Shown: piece by piece, positions 14,901 through 27,735 of the stretch | Layout of the letters: each line of letters opens with the position of its first letter | How positions within the stretch are numbered: position 1 is the first letter of the stretch | From: Campylorhamphus procurvoides | Taxonomy: Eukaryota; Chordata; Aves; Passeriformes; Dendrocolaptidae | Reading direction: 5' to 3' | NCBI GenBank assembly: GCA_013396655.1 | Contig: WBMV01004764.1 | Location: forward strand, 434,001-498,000 | Length of the DNA stretch: 64,000 nt | Program-made: the position numbers and the translations under genes | The notes under the pieces: generated by a model | Database searches by the model: none | What the model was told of the DNA's origin: nothing | Seen by the model: only the letters and a program-made list of their open reading frames with translations

Positions 14901-16088
14901 TTTTAACAAACTAGTTTATTAAACACTTCTATATTACACAAAATATGTACAAAATTTCTATGTTTTTGTGAACTGACTTAGGGTTACTACATCACCTCTC
15001 TCCATCATTCAGTCACTGAGAGCTGAAAGTACACAGAATGAAACAGGATGAACATCCAATCAAATAAATTGAATAGGAATCACCACACTTGAAGGAAGTA
15101 AGCATCATTTGAGTTAAGGGGCATGCTAGCAAAAAGGAGAAGAAATCATCCCCACAACACAGTTCCAACTTTCTATCTTTTCCAGCAATGTTTCCCCAGA
15201 TCAGTATTATTAGCACATAATAATGAAAATATTTTTAAACTGTTTTATATCATATTACTTTTTTTTTAGAGGTTGTTTAATATGACCTTGGTTTCACTTG
15301 CTTTGATTCAGTTCCTATGGGATGAATTTTTTTTCTTTTGAAAGTGAGCATTTTGTGATGAAGGGAATAAATATGATCTTGCTTTTCTGTTGTTTCACTG
15401 GGCTTGATTCCCTACTGTGCTCTGTGTAACTTAATTTTCGAGATTATACCACTGAGCAGAGGCAGTACGTTTTGAGCATTCAGACATGAAAAATTAATCC
15501 AGGAAAGTGTGATTATTATATGTATACACTGAGAAGACAATTTGAAAATGTTTTAGAAAATCCTACATGCCAAGACCAACTACTGCTTTCTTCCACTTGC
15601 CTTACATTAGTACATCTGAAAAGTAGATGCTAAGAATATAGGAAACTTATTTAAATTGTGTGGCGTGTGTGGCTCTCACAGACATGGGTACAGGTGGACG
15701 TGGGTCAGAATGCCACTTGATAAGAGTCAAGGAGGAAAACTTTGGCAATGTTCTAGCACATTATAATGGCATAGTGCCTCTGGAAGGTGTCAGAGTTGCT
15801 GCTGGTCAAATACCCCTCACTTCTTTTGTCCTTGCTGTTGCTGACATGTGAGTATGTGTCCGCTGGATAGTAAAAGCACACTATCAAATTTCATACTAGA
15901 AACATATTATTTATTCATAATTTTTCACAATTGTTTTTGGGCTTGGAAGTTTTTTGTGAATGTGATTCTTGTCTAAAAATTTTCTCAGTACAAAGCACAG
16001 CAACTTATAAAGGATCAAACATCCTAGCCCTTAGAAAAACAAACATCCTTCTGACAAAGAAGCAGCATTGTGAAGCCTAATTCTTAGT
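8901..16088. other. Unique non-coding sequence
   Basis: A long AT-rich stretch with no recognised gene or transposon. Low-complexity bits are limited to short poly(A/T) runs and a CCAC-rich segment near 10770-10792. Open frames are at most about 118 codons. Confidence 0.55.
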
Positions 16089-16103
16089 TCTCTCTCTCTC
16101 TCT
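16089..16103. repeat. Short (TC)n run
   Basis: A 15-bp TC dinucleotide run, a simple repeat with no other feature attached. Confidence 0.9.
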
Positions 16104-17446
16104 GCTCACATCAAGAATGACAAATTGGAGAACTAGGTCAGAAAGGAAGGTTAACCCACACAAAAATACTAGTTTCCCATATGTACTACTTCAACATGCT
16201 GTACCTGTGACAACACAAATATAGGGAAAAGGGAAACATAAGGGTTTCCTCAAATGTTATTTGGCTCTTAGGAGGATGGAAAAGGAAATAAAAAGCATTT
16301 TACCAGAATCAGGGAGAGAGAGGCACTAAGCAGCCAATTCCTGGTATCCAACACTTGTAGGAACTAGATGAGAGACCCTTCCTGCCAGCCTGGAAGAGCA
16401 GGAGAGTTTTCTGCTGTTTTATCTGAGAGGAGAGGTTATGCTTGACATAAAGGTTTGGCAGATGGAGCTGGCCTGCTTTATTCAGTCACTGAGGTGACAG
16501 TCACAGGATGAAGCAAAATAGCATGAGTGGAAGTAAATGAATGCCTGTAACGCAGAGAGTCATAAAGGAAGAGCCAAATTATTGGGAGGTGAGCAAATGC
16601 AAATTATTGCATGTGAGCAAAGAAAACCTGGAAAGTATTGGACATGGTGAGGGAGAAGAGCAGTCCTGGGATAACTTGGAAACTGGAGTCTGGATTTTAC
16701 GGCTTTTAGAAAAACACAGTGGATAGGTGAAATAATGGAAGTGGGAGCATGGAAAGAGTAACGCTAGTCTGTCAATCATATTCCATTTCAAAGACTGGTT
16801 AAATAAGCATTTACTTATACTAAGTAGTGGTAGATGGCTGCAGCTGACATTCCGATAACCCCCAAAGCATTTTCTATCTATGAACTCTATTTAATATGCC
16901 CTTCATTTCAAATTGAGCAGACAAATTTAATAGACTGCAGCCTTTTGTCTAAGGACAAAGGCAGGGAACTGTGTAAAGCCGGATACTGTGAAACACTCAA
17001 GAGCCTGCTTCTGGTGGGTACTTAAGGCTCTGTTTTACAATCATGGACTTTGAAGGAAATGCTGTACATAAAAAAAAAAAAAGGCAGGAGGTGCTTTTCT
17101 CATATAGTCTATTACTTCCTGCAATTCATGAGAACTCTTTCCTTGTGGATAAAGGTCATCTGTCATTTATGTACCATATCTGTTTGGTTTGCTGAAAAGA
17201 CTATCCTTATATTAAAAGCATATTAAAAATATGAAAGGAAATGTAAAATTAGGAGTAAAAGAGTGTGTGGCAGGACTTCTATAAATAATGACTATTAAAG
17301 AGTGTTGGCCATTGAACTGCTCCACACAGAAATATCCTCATGGCACTACAGATCACAGACTGGAAAAAATGGCATTTACTGACTATTGTTACCACACAGA
17401 GGCTTTAAAACCACTGGCCAACACTTCTCGCTGCTATTTTGAATGG

Positions 17447-17448
<2 letters not shown>
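16104..17448. other. Unique non-coding sequence
   Basis: Nothing recognisable apart from a 12-bp poly(A) run near 17071. Confidence 0.55.

Positions 17449-17481
<33 letters not shown>
17449..17481 (+). repeat. Poly(A) run, 33 bp
   Basis: An uninterrupted run of 33 A on the + strand. It is unusually long for this window and could be the tail of a retroposed sequence, but no AATAAA-type signal lies just upstream. The preceding 200 bp do not resemble CR1 (which does not end in poly(A)) or a gene I know. It may simply be an expanded mononucleotide repeat. A Lys-repeat frame across it is an artefact. Confidence 0.97.
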
Positions 17482-17484
<3 letters not shown>

Positions 17485-20400
17485 AGAATGTTAAGAGAGA
17501 TGTGAAATTTTGCAGAATAATGCTGTAACAGCGAGTCAAGCAAAAGGAGAACCAGCAAAATAGAAAACAAAAGAACGGAGAAACTAATTTAAATTACTGG
17601 ATGCATTCAGGAGCAAGTGTTGCAATATATTTGCACATGTGCCTGTCACTGTTCTGTGCAGATTCCCATCTTAAACAGACCCAAGGTCCCAAATGATCCC
17701 AAGCAGGTCCCAGAAGATGACTGGATGGGACAATCAATAGTGGTGTCACTGTAACCCCAATGTATAAGACACAAGCAAACAAGGGGAGAGGGCATGAGTT
17801 GGGATCAAGATATGCTCATCTCATGCTCAGCACAGGGGATTTGATGGGTCTGCCTGGAGTGCACAGCAGCAAGAAGCCTGCATGAGCAGCAGGGGGATAC
17901 CCACCTCAAACAGCAGAACCACAGCCTGCCTTTGAGGGGCCACAGGCAACATTACTTTTATTTTGAGCGGAAATGAATGATGGTGTTTTCACTTCGATGA
18001 CACCTCTTTAGCAAACTCCCCTCTATCCTTGCTTGCTCAGTGAGGGAAAAATGTGATTGCAGGCAGTGGTTAGTGGAATTCATAAGCCCTTCCACAGCCA
18101 AGGGCAAAGAATTTTATTTGTAACCACTTCTTAGAAACCTTAAATAAAATACGGCTTAAAACTAACCCTACATCATTTCCATTAGTGTTGCTATGTGCTT
18201 CCATGACTTGTGTACAAAATTGTGTCTCAAGTTGATCAGAACTGAGATGCTGCCACCGGAGTGCAGAGCTCTGGTCCTGGCTTTCCTCTCATGCACAATG
18301 CACCCATGGGCATGGGGGTTCTCTCCTTGATTTGAAGCATACACAAAAGTAAAATGTCCTTCAAGTCCTCCTCAGTTTGCAATCACTGCCCAGAACAGAT
18401 TGAATACTCAGAAATATTTTACAAAGAAATGAATGTCTTGGTGAACATCAGGAATTGGGGCAGGACTGGGGTGATGCCAGTGAGGGACCTAGCAGAGCAG
18501 GAAGGACTGTGAAGGAGAGTAGATGCTGCAGTTGGTCTGGATTGTTCAGAACAGGACTCCTGGGAGGGAGGGAAGGNCCTGCAACACCAAAGCCACTCAG
18601 GACACTGTGGCAGTACGCAGTGTGGATGTGCAAAGGTGAAAGTGCCCAAATAAAGCAAGTTAGGGAAAAGTCTAAACCAAGAAGACCTTCAAAATCAATA
18701 TTAATGCCAAACCTATATATTTTAGGAAGTGCTGTGAACATGAGATTTCTTCAGTTGCAATAGTAGTGAGAGGACTGCCTGGACACTACGTGGGAAACCA
18801 TTCAGCCCTTCCTATAGCCAAAGGTGCTAAGACCAGGCAGCTGCAAGGGATCTGTGCAGCAGCAGACAGATATTGGGGTGTGTCAGCAATTCAAGCAGAA
18901 GGACAATGCAGAGCTGCAACTCCCTTCCGCTCCTGCCCCTCTGCCAGACATCCGGATTCCAGGCACAAAAGGGCAAAGTAATATTTTTTTCCCCTTGAAT
19001 AGCTTTTTGGAACTCTGGGAGGCTGCCCTTGAGAATGCCAAAGCCCTGTTGCCGCCCATACAAGCTGCTAGCACTACATTCAATTAATCTTGCTCTCTGT
19101 GGTAACTGTAGCAGTGCTGGAACCAGGTATCATAGTAAAATATCTTGAGCCTCTGTCCATTTCCCCCTACCTGTTATTTCTGTAGCACAGCTGATGGAGT
19201 TTGTCACTTGCACGTAAAGGAGCCATGGCTCTGCTGTCAGAGGGATGTATTTCTCATGTAGTGATGCGTGACAGACTGTTACATGTATCCTAGATGAATT
19301 TTATTCCTCTTGTTGCTTTTTCTTAATGCTTTTTGACTAAACTTTTGTTTAAAAAGAAAATATTTTTGTTCAGTGGAATTTAAACAAACCAAAACAAAAC
19401 CAATAAATTCCTCGACACTCAGAGTTTACTGTTCAGGAGATTCCCCAAACAAGCACAAGCAAACATGCAGCACTGCTCTATCACACATGCATTTATTTGG
19501 GATTTTTCACCTTCCTTGAGGCTGGACAACTGCATAGTATGCAACATCTTTGCCTGGAAACCATGTTATTATTATATTATTATCATTATATTATTAAATA
19601 TTAATAATCAAAGTCTTGCAGAGAGCATCAGGTCCCGACTTGGTAGCATGGGTATAAAACTGTGAAGCAGTACCATGCAGTTTGTTTTTCTTTACTTAAT
19701 GAAGCATAGGATAATAAAAACATGTATGCCCCTGTATTTGCTGCATTTTTAAATAACCACTCACCATTCTTCTTATTTTAATTTGATTTGAATAAGTTTT
19801 AGGAGTTGTTGTTGTAATGTGAATTTTTTCTTGCTGATATTGCATGTATTATTGTCTTCAGAGTGCAGAATTCCATAAGGAAAAAGTTTTTTTGAAAGTG
19901 GGTTTTGACTGGCTAGTTGACTGGCTAGGTGCTTGGAGCTGGTAGACAGGTACCTAGACTGCCAGAGTCCAGGGTTTCCCCTGGGCTTTCTGTAAGGTCT
20001 ATGCACCCAGTGTGGATCAATTCACCTCCTCCTCAGCTGCACAGCCCTGGCGGGAGGGAGCTGCAGCACCCTCAGGAGATACACATGTGCCTCCTGTGCC
20101 TCAGCAAAGGGGGAACCTTGCAGAGATGCCAAGGAGATCCCTCAATGTGAGAAAAGGCAGTTTTCACACAGTTTTCCAACGTGGTACAAAAAAAAAAGCC
20201 ACATAACCATGACTTCACAGTTACTAGCAATGGAGAGCACTAATATAATCAGAGAAGGCATGAAAGAAAACCCAAAAAATAATACATAAAAAACCTGTCC
20301 CACAAATTGAGACTAGATGGGAAGCCCCAAATTTCACTTAAATTATTAAGTGTCAGATGCAGGGGAAGTTAAGAAATCTGTTGCAAGGAAGCATTTTCTT

Positions 20401-20811
20401 AAGAGAAATCTATTATTTTTCATTTTCATTTGTACTGGGCTGTGGTCTGAAGCCAAGTCAGGGACCAGGTCTCAGAAGGGAATTAGAAGGCAGAGCCAAA
20501 AACTGAGCGCCAGATTAATTCTCCCAGCTCTTTAAGCGTGCTACCAGTTATAGCTGCATGAAAACCACTGGCACACTGGAAAGACCTTGCGGCATCCAAG
20601 CCAGTGCCCATGGGAATCAAATATAATGAAACAGGGTTTGTTATTAAACAAGACTTAGAATTAGAATGTGCTCAATCAGAAAGTGGGAACCAGAGCCACA
20701 GTGAGAGGACAGCAGTCAGGGCAGCTGTGTGCCCTCTGCAATGGCTACAGTTTGACCCCGCTGTTTTCACAAAATTCACAAGACCAACAAATTCGGTAGA
20801 GATAAAGGGGG
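17482..20811. other. Unique non-coding sequence with one ambiguous base
   Basis: No gene or transposon was recognised. There is a single N at 18577, an unresolved base in the assembly. An ATT-rich low-complexity tract lies at about 19565-19609. Confidence 0.55.
19565..19609. repeat. ATT-rich low-complexity tract
   Basis: Imperfect TTA/ATT trinucleotide repeats with interruptions, a simple AT-rich sequence. Confidence 0.85.
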
Positions 20812-21240
20812 AAGCCATATGAAGAGCGGCTGAGGTCACTTAGTCTGTTCAGCCTGAAGAAAAGACTGAGGGGAGACTTCATTGTAGTCTTTGACATCCT
20901 CATGAGGGGAAGCAGAGGGGCAGGTACCAATCTTTTCACTGCGGTGACCAGTGACAGAACTCAAGGAAACAGCATGAAGCTGTGTCAGGAGAGGTTTAAG
21001 TATAATATCAGGAAAGGGATTTTCATCCAGAGAGTGATTGAGCACTGGAACAGCTCCCCAAAGGAGTGGTCACAGCACCAAGCCTGACAGAGTTCAAAAA
21101 ACCTTTGGAAAACACTTTCAGGCTCATGGTGTGACTCTTGGGGATGGTCCTGTGCAGGGCTAAGAGCTGGACTCAGTGATCCTTATGGGTCCCTTCCAAC
21201 TCAGGATATTCTATGACCATATGACTCCATGGTTCTATTT
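20812..21240 (+). mobile_element. CR1 LINE, 5'-truncated 3' end
   Basis: About 430 bp matching the 3' part of avian CR1. Recognisable blocks in order are GAGCGGCTGAGGTCACTTAG, GGGGAGACTTCATTGTAGTC, the segment around AGGAGAGGTTTAAGTATAAT, GAGCACTGGAACAGCTCCCC, and the terminal block GATCCTTATGGGTCCCTTCC. It ends in the octamer-like tail ATTCTATGA/CATATGACT. This is the usual dead-on-arrival CR1 insertion, lacking the reverse-transcriptase region upstream. Small open frames inside it are remnants without function. Confidence 0.95.
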
Positions 21241-24200
21241 CCAGAAAATTACATGTCTAAACATTTTGACTCATGGTACACAGCATTGCTAAGAAAAAAA
21301 TCTGTGTTATTTTACTTTGCCCAATAGAAAATCAACTTCAGATAACAATCCTATTATTAGGGGTTAGTTTTGCTCTGGTGTTTAGTTCTTTCTCCCCTAA
21401 AACCTAGTCACTTCTGGTGAAAGATTTTGTTTCTCCAGATTTTGTTCTCACTCAGAACCTAAATGTCCCACATTCTGTAACCATGAAAAAAAAGCAAAGC
21501 TGATCACTGCAGCTTGTGACCTCTGGTCCCACATTACCCACAGCCATGAGGGAAGCCTGGCAAAGAGGAGACCTGAAGTTTGGCTGCCCCCCTAACGCTT
21601 CATTTTGCATTTCCTATCTTCACACATGTCCAATTCCCAAATGGCTAAAGGGGTCACACAAAGGAAACTGAGTACTAAAATAAGTTTCCTGTCTAACATA
21701 GCTCTGCACCTTGTGAAAATGTATTCCACAGACAGACTAGTCATAGCAGAATGGACAATGTCTTGTTAAATGTTTTAAAAACATATAATCTTCCTTGCTT
21801 CTCAGTGGGAAACGGTGCCTAAAACTTTAATATTATTCCATCTATTGGCAATATTCACTGCTGATTTTTGTCTGCAAAACCTTTCATAAAATCTCATGGG
21901 GCATGAACAGTAAATTATTTTTAAATACAAGATATGGCTGGGTTGATCCTGGCTGAGGGGGTTTTCAGCAGTGTCTTAAGCAGGCAGAGCCAGAAGCTGC
22001 TGGGAGAGGGCAGCATGTAGGCAGGTAACCTCAAAGTACAGTTCACCCCAGAGAATTACAGCGAAAGACGGGGACTTCTCCACAGGGAGATGGACTCTCA
22101 CTCCCTTTGATCCATGTGCAACTGCTGGGGAGTAAAGAAATAAATAATGCACCCCGTGGAAGACACTCGTCTTCTAAGATACCTTAATCAGCTGTGGCCA
22201 CATCTGTTCAGTGCCCTGTGAGCTGCTGAGTCCTGCGGGCCCGTCAGGCTGTGGGACATGCCTTGAAAAGAGCAGAAATGAGCTAAAGGGCAGATCCTCC
22301 AGGACCAATACACACACCCCTGTAGTCCATCCCTGTATATACCCCTGTGATGTGTACTCCACCTCTGCCAATGTTTTCCATCTGCATCTTTATCTCCACT
22401 CAACTTTCTTACCAAAATTCTCTTTCTAAAACCAAATAATCAGTGTTCCCTGGTATGCACATGAATACACCTTTTCATAGGCATGGGAAAGTTCTGCTGC
22501 CACTATCATGTTGCAGCATACTGCCTCTCTTCAGCTGGGGATCCCATTCAAAAGGGACTTCTTGTTCATCTCACTCCACACATTTTCTTGTTACTTTTCG
22601 TTGCAGGCTTTCTGCTGCCTTAGCTAGAACCTTTTCCTGGCCAACTCTGAGTGCAGGATAAGAGAAAAAAATGCACATACTTTTTCTGCATTTAAACAGC
22701 AAGCACAAAAAAAACCCTGTAATGTCTGCTTGCCACAGGACTATTCAGTGTTGTAGCCAGCAAGCTTAAATTTGTTCTTATTTCTAATTGTAACTTGATA
22801 TTCTGCCTAGTCCTCATATTTAGAAGACAGTTAATAGCCATTGGACAGGAGGATATGGAGCTTCTTTCAACAAAAAAACCCCACCTATTAGCTTTACAGC
22901 ATAAATGGCTAACACTTGGGGAGAAAATGACCTGCTGTAGTTACTAAAATTAATATCTTTTTTGTTGTTTTCTCTCCCCACATTTTTTCCTTCTCGTATT
23001 TTTATTTTTCGGTCTGTATTGATTTTTCTGAAGCTTAAAACAAAAAATCAGGGGCTTGCAAGTATTTTCCTTTATAAAGGTCACACAGTCGTTTGTGTTT
23101 GACTGCTGCTTTAAAATTAGACAACTTCTGTTCATCTGACACCGGCAGCAGAAAGTAACAGATAAGAGCATGCACAATTGGAGCCTGGGCACCCTCCCAG
23201 GCAGGCTGTACACACCCATCCTCAGCCACCAGCCGCGATCTCTCCTGCATAGGACATCTGCCCCATTTAATGTAGCGTTTTGTGATAACCTGAAGTTCCC
23301 CAAAAGACCAGGCTATGGAGCCTAATCCTTGGTTTATTTTTATTTTACCCATCTTTCTAGGAAGTCTTTTCTTGTCCCTGACCAGTTCACTGATATCACC
23401 TGCATCCTCTAATGCCATCATTTCAGATGCCTGTGCTGTATTTTCCATGCTGAGTTTCCAGTTAAAACTCTGCTTCTGACCTTCAAGGCTTCCATAAAAT
23501 TCCATGAGAAGCCGGTCAGTGATTTAAATTCTCACTCACAGAAATTACATACTTAAATCTATTTAGCATGATGCAATGACTGCAAACTCTCCAAAGATTC
23601 AAAGACAGTAAAAACCCCATTTTTACAAGAATAAGATGTACTGAGTAGATCAAGGAATCTGCTCATCAGTCATGAGTAATGAGATGAATATTAACAGCAG
23701 AGGCTTCAGGGACATTTTATGTTTAAATGCTGCTAAAAGAGTAACTCCTTTCACTTTCTGGATTAATGAATATTTAATTCAAAATGGAACTGCTCCTATT
23801 GGAGAAGCTTAATGGCCTGGTACATTGAATATTCATCTGGGATACATACATCATGGGGTTTATTTCCTTCCCTGGACAAGGAAAAATATTTGAATGTGGT
23901 CAAGCCAGAAGTTCAGTCTGGACCTTTTCTGTCCCAAAAGAGGACTCCAAACACTAGCATAGCATTTACGAGGCCTCATGACCTCTGCAAAACAAGCAAA
24001 ACAAAAATTCCTAAACTATTCTGTATTCAATTAATATTTGGTGGTTAGGAGATGAGTGGAATTGCAGAAAGAGGATATTAATACATAGCTATACATAACA
24101 ATTGTTTTACAAAGTCATCATTTTACTGTTATAGGTACAAACATTCTAATTAAAAATGTTGGGAATTCCTGCCAACTCCTAGCTATGCCTGCAGTCATGC

Positions 24201-27200
24201 ACTAGCAACAGCTGGAACCAGTAAGCATTTCACAGGCCTTTTGCAGGTCCCCTGTGCCTACACAACAGTGTACCAGCCTACCTGGCCATGAGAGACTGCT
24301 ACCCTTGTACATTTCCCTAAAAGTGTTTGAAAGGTGCAAGTCTCATTCTGCATCAGGCCAAAACCAAACGTAAAAAATATAAAAAATGCAGACAAAAAGT
24401 AATGTTCTCTGCTGTACAACTGCAGTTCTACAGCAATGCTGAATTTCATTCCAGGATGTCAAAAAAATTTGGTAAGTGGGAATATAAAATGGACAGAGAA
24501 AACTCTAAGAGAAATCACTGACCAAAGCAGAGCCATAAGGAAACAATTGCTATTACTTTGTCCATAATTTTGATCACAATAATAAGCAACAATGAAGTGC
24601 TGGAGCCATTAAATAAATTAGCAAAATTTGTGAGTTTTACTGGCACACTTAATTTCCTTGTAACTGTTCTCTACAAATGTCAAAGATGGAAAAAATGAAA
24701 AGCTTAATAATTCTGAATACAGAGCTGAAGTTGCTTCCCTCCAGCTTGAAAGACAAAAAATTGGAATAGACTGATCTCTGCTCCCTTCAGCTGTGCAATG
24801 TTAATGGTTAAGTACCTGTGTGCAAATGCCTGTGTGGGCAAACCCATGGCCCCTGCCCTGCCAAACCTACCAAGAGCTCCACTTCCTACAAATAATGACT
24901 GCACACAGGGTCTGGAAGAGCAAGAGCACTTGTGTTTCATCATGCACTGTTTCTGTTCATTTGAGCTATTCCATATTTAAAGAGGTTTAGTCAACAGGTC
25001 CAGACCTTTTAGCTGCTTTTTAGCTGCCCAGTTTCACGTGACAAATAATCAGTAGTGAATTCTCAGTGTGAAACATCTGTGATCAGTTTTTGGATTAAAA
25101 CTCTCTCTTCTGAGATGCCTCGAAATACTGCTAGTTAAAACAATGGTAGAAACTCGTAGTATTTCACAAGTGATCTGGAAACAGAGAAAAAGTCTGAGTG
25201 ACTAGTGTGCTTATGTGATTTCAAACATATTTTAAAAAATCATTGAAAAATTTTGCTTTAGCATAAAACCTAAAATCTGCAGCAGTGGGACTTGTGGAAT
25301 ACAGAAAAGGGTTAAACCCCCTCTGCAAAAACAATATCCAGCAGAAATCCACATTTACAAACTGTCTTGCAGGCTGTTGCACAAGGGAGCTGGGGCTCAC
25401 ATCTCCTGGGACATTTTTGTTCAGCTGAGGCTTTCTCACAGACATAAGCTCCACTGCAGCAGGCTTTGAAGTCCTGTGCACACCTGCATAGATTACAAAG
25501 AAGGGAAGGCAGGTCCCTCCACACCCAAACTGTAAATTAACAATGCAACATGTCAAGTTAAGATATGCCCTCCGGCACCTTGTTTTAAAGTCAGGCCAAT
25601 GGCTGACAATCTCCTGATACACTTAACCCTTTCCCTGGAATTCATACCCAGTTTTCAGTCTTCTGAAAAAAGAAACAAATTTATAGAAGTGACTGTGTGG
25701 AGTTTTTTAAATCTATCAGTTCAAACCTGGGCCATCTGCTCTAATCCAAAACAGGAACTGAATTTTTTTCTGCTCAAAAGAGAAGAAAGTTACCATTGTA
25801 CTGATACAACTTTTGCAGAGTGCTTTGTACTGCAATAGCTTTGACCTGTGAGTATGTCACAGGTTGAAGAGCGCTAGGCTTTGCCTTTCCATTTCAGCTG
25901 TTACTCCTGGAGGACCTCCCTGCTATGAGTAGGTCATGGCAATTACTGTCCTTTTTTCTACAAAACCCTGCAGGAAGTTCTACTCTTCCACCAGACAAGT
26001 GCGCCACCATTAACTACAGCTTCAAAAAGGACTTTTAACAGAGTCAAGAACAAGTATAGCCACCCAACCTGCAAGACTTCCTAGCCTTACTGTACTCTCT
26101 TTCCTTACTTTCTCCACTTTGTGATGATGGCTCACTAATCGTACTCATCATGTCCCATCACTTTGGACCAAATCGTAGGTAACAGCTAATTCCTGTTCCA
26201 TTACTGTTAGCTTTCTTCTGACCTAAACTCCTCTTGACACTATCTCATCTCACAGATCCTACAGCTGTGGAGAACAAGCAGGTGACAATAAAGGACCCTG
26301 CTGATGGCCTTGATGTGATTTCTACAGGGGAGAGCCCAATGCCTGCTACAACGCCATGCTCCATGCACTGTGTTTATTTGACATGCATGCACACAGCAGA
26401 CATGCAGGCACAGAGCTGAGGCACTGAGGGGCCTGCTGCAGCTGGCCAAGCTGTGCAACCCACCTCGCTTTAGCCAACAGCACAGAGCCAGGCACGTACC
26501 CACTTGCAGAAAGGCACAGGGTACCAGTGACTTGGCACAGCCATCTCCATGTCTCCAAACTGCTCTTCCACAGAGATCACACTGCCCACTCTGGTCTGTG
26601 GTGCTCCCTGGTGGCATCCCCACACCTGCCACCCTGAAGGTGAGAGACTGGAGGCATTTAGGTTGGGCTGCCATCTTACAGCATGGACTTGGTGGTCCAA
26701 GCCACCATGGTCCCAGAGGGGGTAACACCAAAGAGCAGAGCTGAGCCAGTGAGGGATCGGACAATGCATCCCCTGGTCAAGCACTACAAGTCAGTGAAGA
26801 TTTCTGCATCCAGGTACTGGTTCTTACAGCAAAACCTGACATACTCCTGAAGTGATAATAAAGAATATCCAAATATCCATCTCTAACCCTGGAAAACTGT
26901 GCTCATCTGCCTCCTGTCAAGGACATATGATTCAACTGCCGGGTGTTAGAAAACTTTTCATTTGACGTAAGTGCAGATAAAAGCCAAGAGCTGCAACCTA
27001 CATGGCAAACTATGCTTTTCAAAACATAACTGAAATTTTCACATTTGGATATTTGGGTTTTGGTGAAAAAATAAATAAAAGAATGGGCTTTATTTTGTCT
27101 CCCCTTTTCTCTTTCTGTCTTACGAACATCTCCTTCCTTGTCATAAGCCCATGACAAAAAGATCCAACCATGTTTTCCAGAAAGTAGGAATGATCTATTA

Positions 27201-27370
27201 AAATTAAAAAAGCTGGTTTTCAGAAGGTCTATGAGAAATAGAAAGGTTGGTTTTATTACAAGCAGATGAACTTAGCAATAGGTATTAACCAAAGAAGTAG
27301 TTTTTGTTTCTTGTTACTAACCTATAGGCTCTCCGCAGAAGTTGTAAGGCATCCAGTCCAGTTTTGGAAT
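21241..27370. other. Unique non-coding sequence
   Basis: Mostly unique DNA. Two of the longer open frames of the window lie here on the minus strand (23035-23505, 156 codons; 26240-26764, 174 codons). Neither resembles a known family, and the second looks like compositional noise. A 66-bp splice-flanked segment at 26574-26639 is described under findings. No transposon tails were seen. Confidence 0.5.
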
Positions 27371-27735
27371 GCATGCCAGGGACTAAGCGTTCGGGAATAG
27401 GGAAATTGTATATTAACTAGAAAGATAGCTTATGCAACTTCATGCCATGTGGCTGACCATGCTGCCAGGTGGAGGCTGACATATTGCCTGAAACTCCATC
27501 CCCGGCATGAGGGGGGGCATAGAAGAGCCAATCCGAGGAAAAGGAATGCCCTCTCCATGTCATCAACTGGGTTGGACTTTAGAAGTGTTTAAAAAGCGGG
27601 GATTTTGAATCAGGAGGTGTGCTCTTGGGAATCTATGGACCTGAGCACCTGACACATGTCATGATTAAATTTTTCCTACTCGTATTATTTTCCTTGTTTC
27701 GCGGATTATTTTTGTCATCGTCCTAAATCAGATAT
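27371..27735 (+). mobile_element. Possible solo LTR (endogenous-retrovirus-like promoter block)
   Basis: The block has the order of signals expected of an LTR: CCAAT at 27528-27532, a TATA-like TTTAAAAAG at 27588-27596 (56 bp further on), and a poly(A)-signal-like ATTAAA at 27664-27669. A T/G-rich segment ending near TTTTTGTCA follows. This would correspond to U3, R and U5 of a short LTR. I could not define TG...CA ends with a target-site duplication, and no gag/pol-like frame or second LTR is visible nearby. If it is an LTR it is a solo, diverged one. Alternatives are a cellular promoter or a chance arrangement. The boundaries are approximate. Confidence 0.35.

Noticed and set aside
17288..17494. 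Frame ending in a Lys run
   Set aside because: The Lys run is the poly(A) tract; the upstream part resembles nothing known.
21930..22140. Segment starting GGCTGGGTTGATCCTGGCTG, reminiscent of an avian LTR start
   Set aside because: Only the first ~20 bases feel familiar. No promoter or poly(A) signals, ends or target duplication were found.
26240..26764. Longest open frame in the window (174 codons, minus strand)
   Set aside because: Cys/His/Leu/Trp-rich with no motif pattern, overlapped by other open frames on both strands in a GC-richer stretch. It looks like compositional noise, not a gene.
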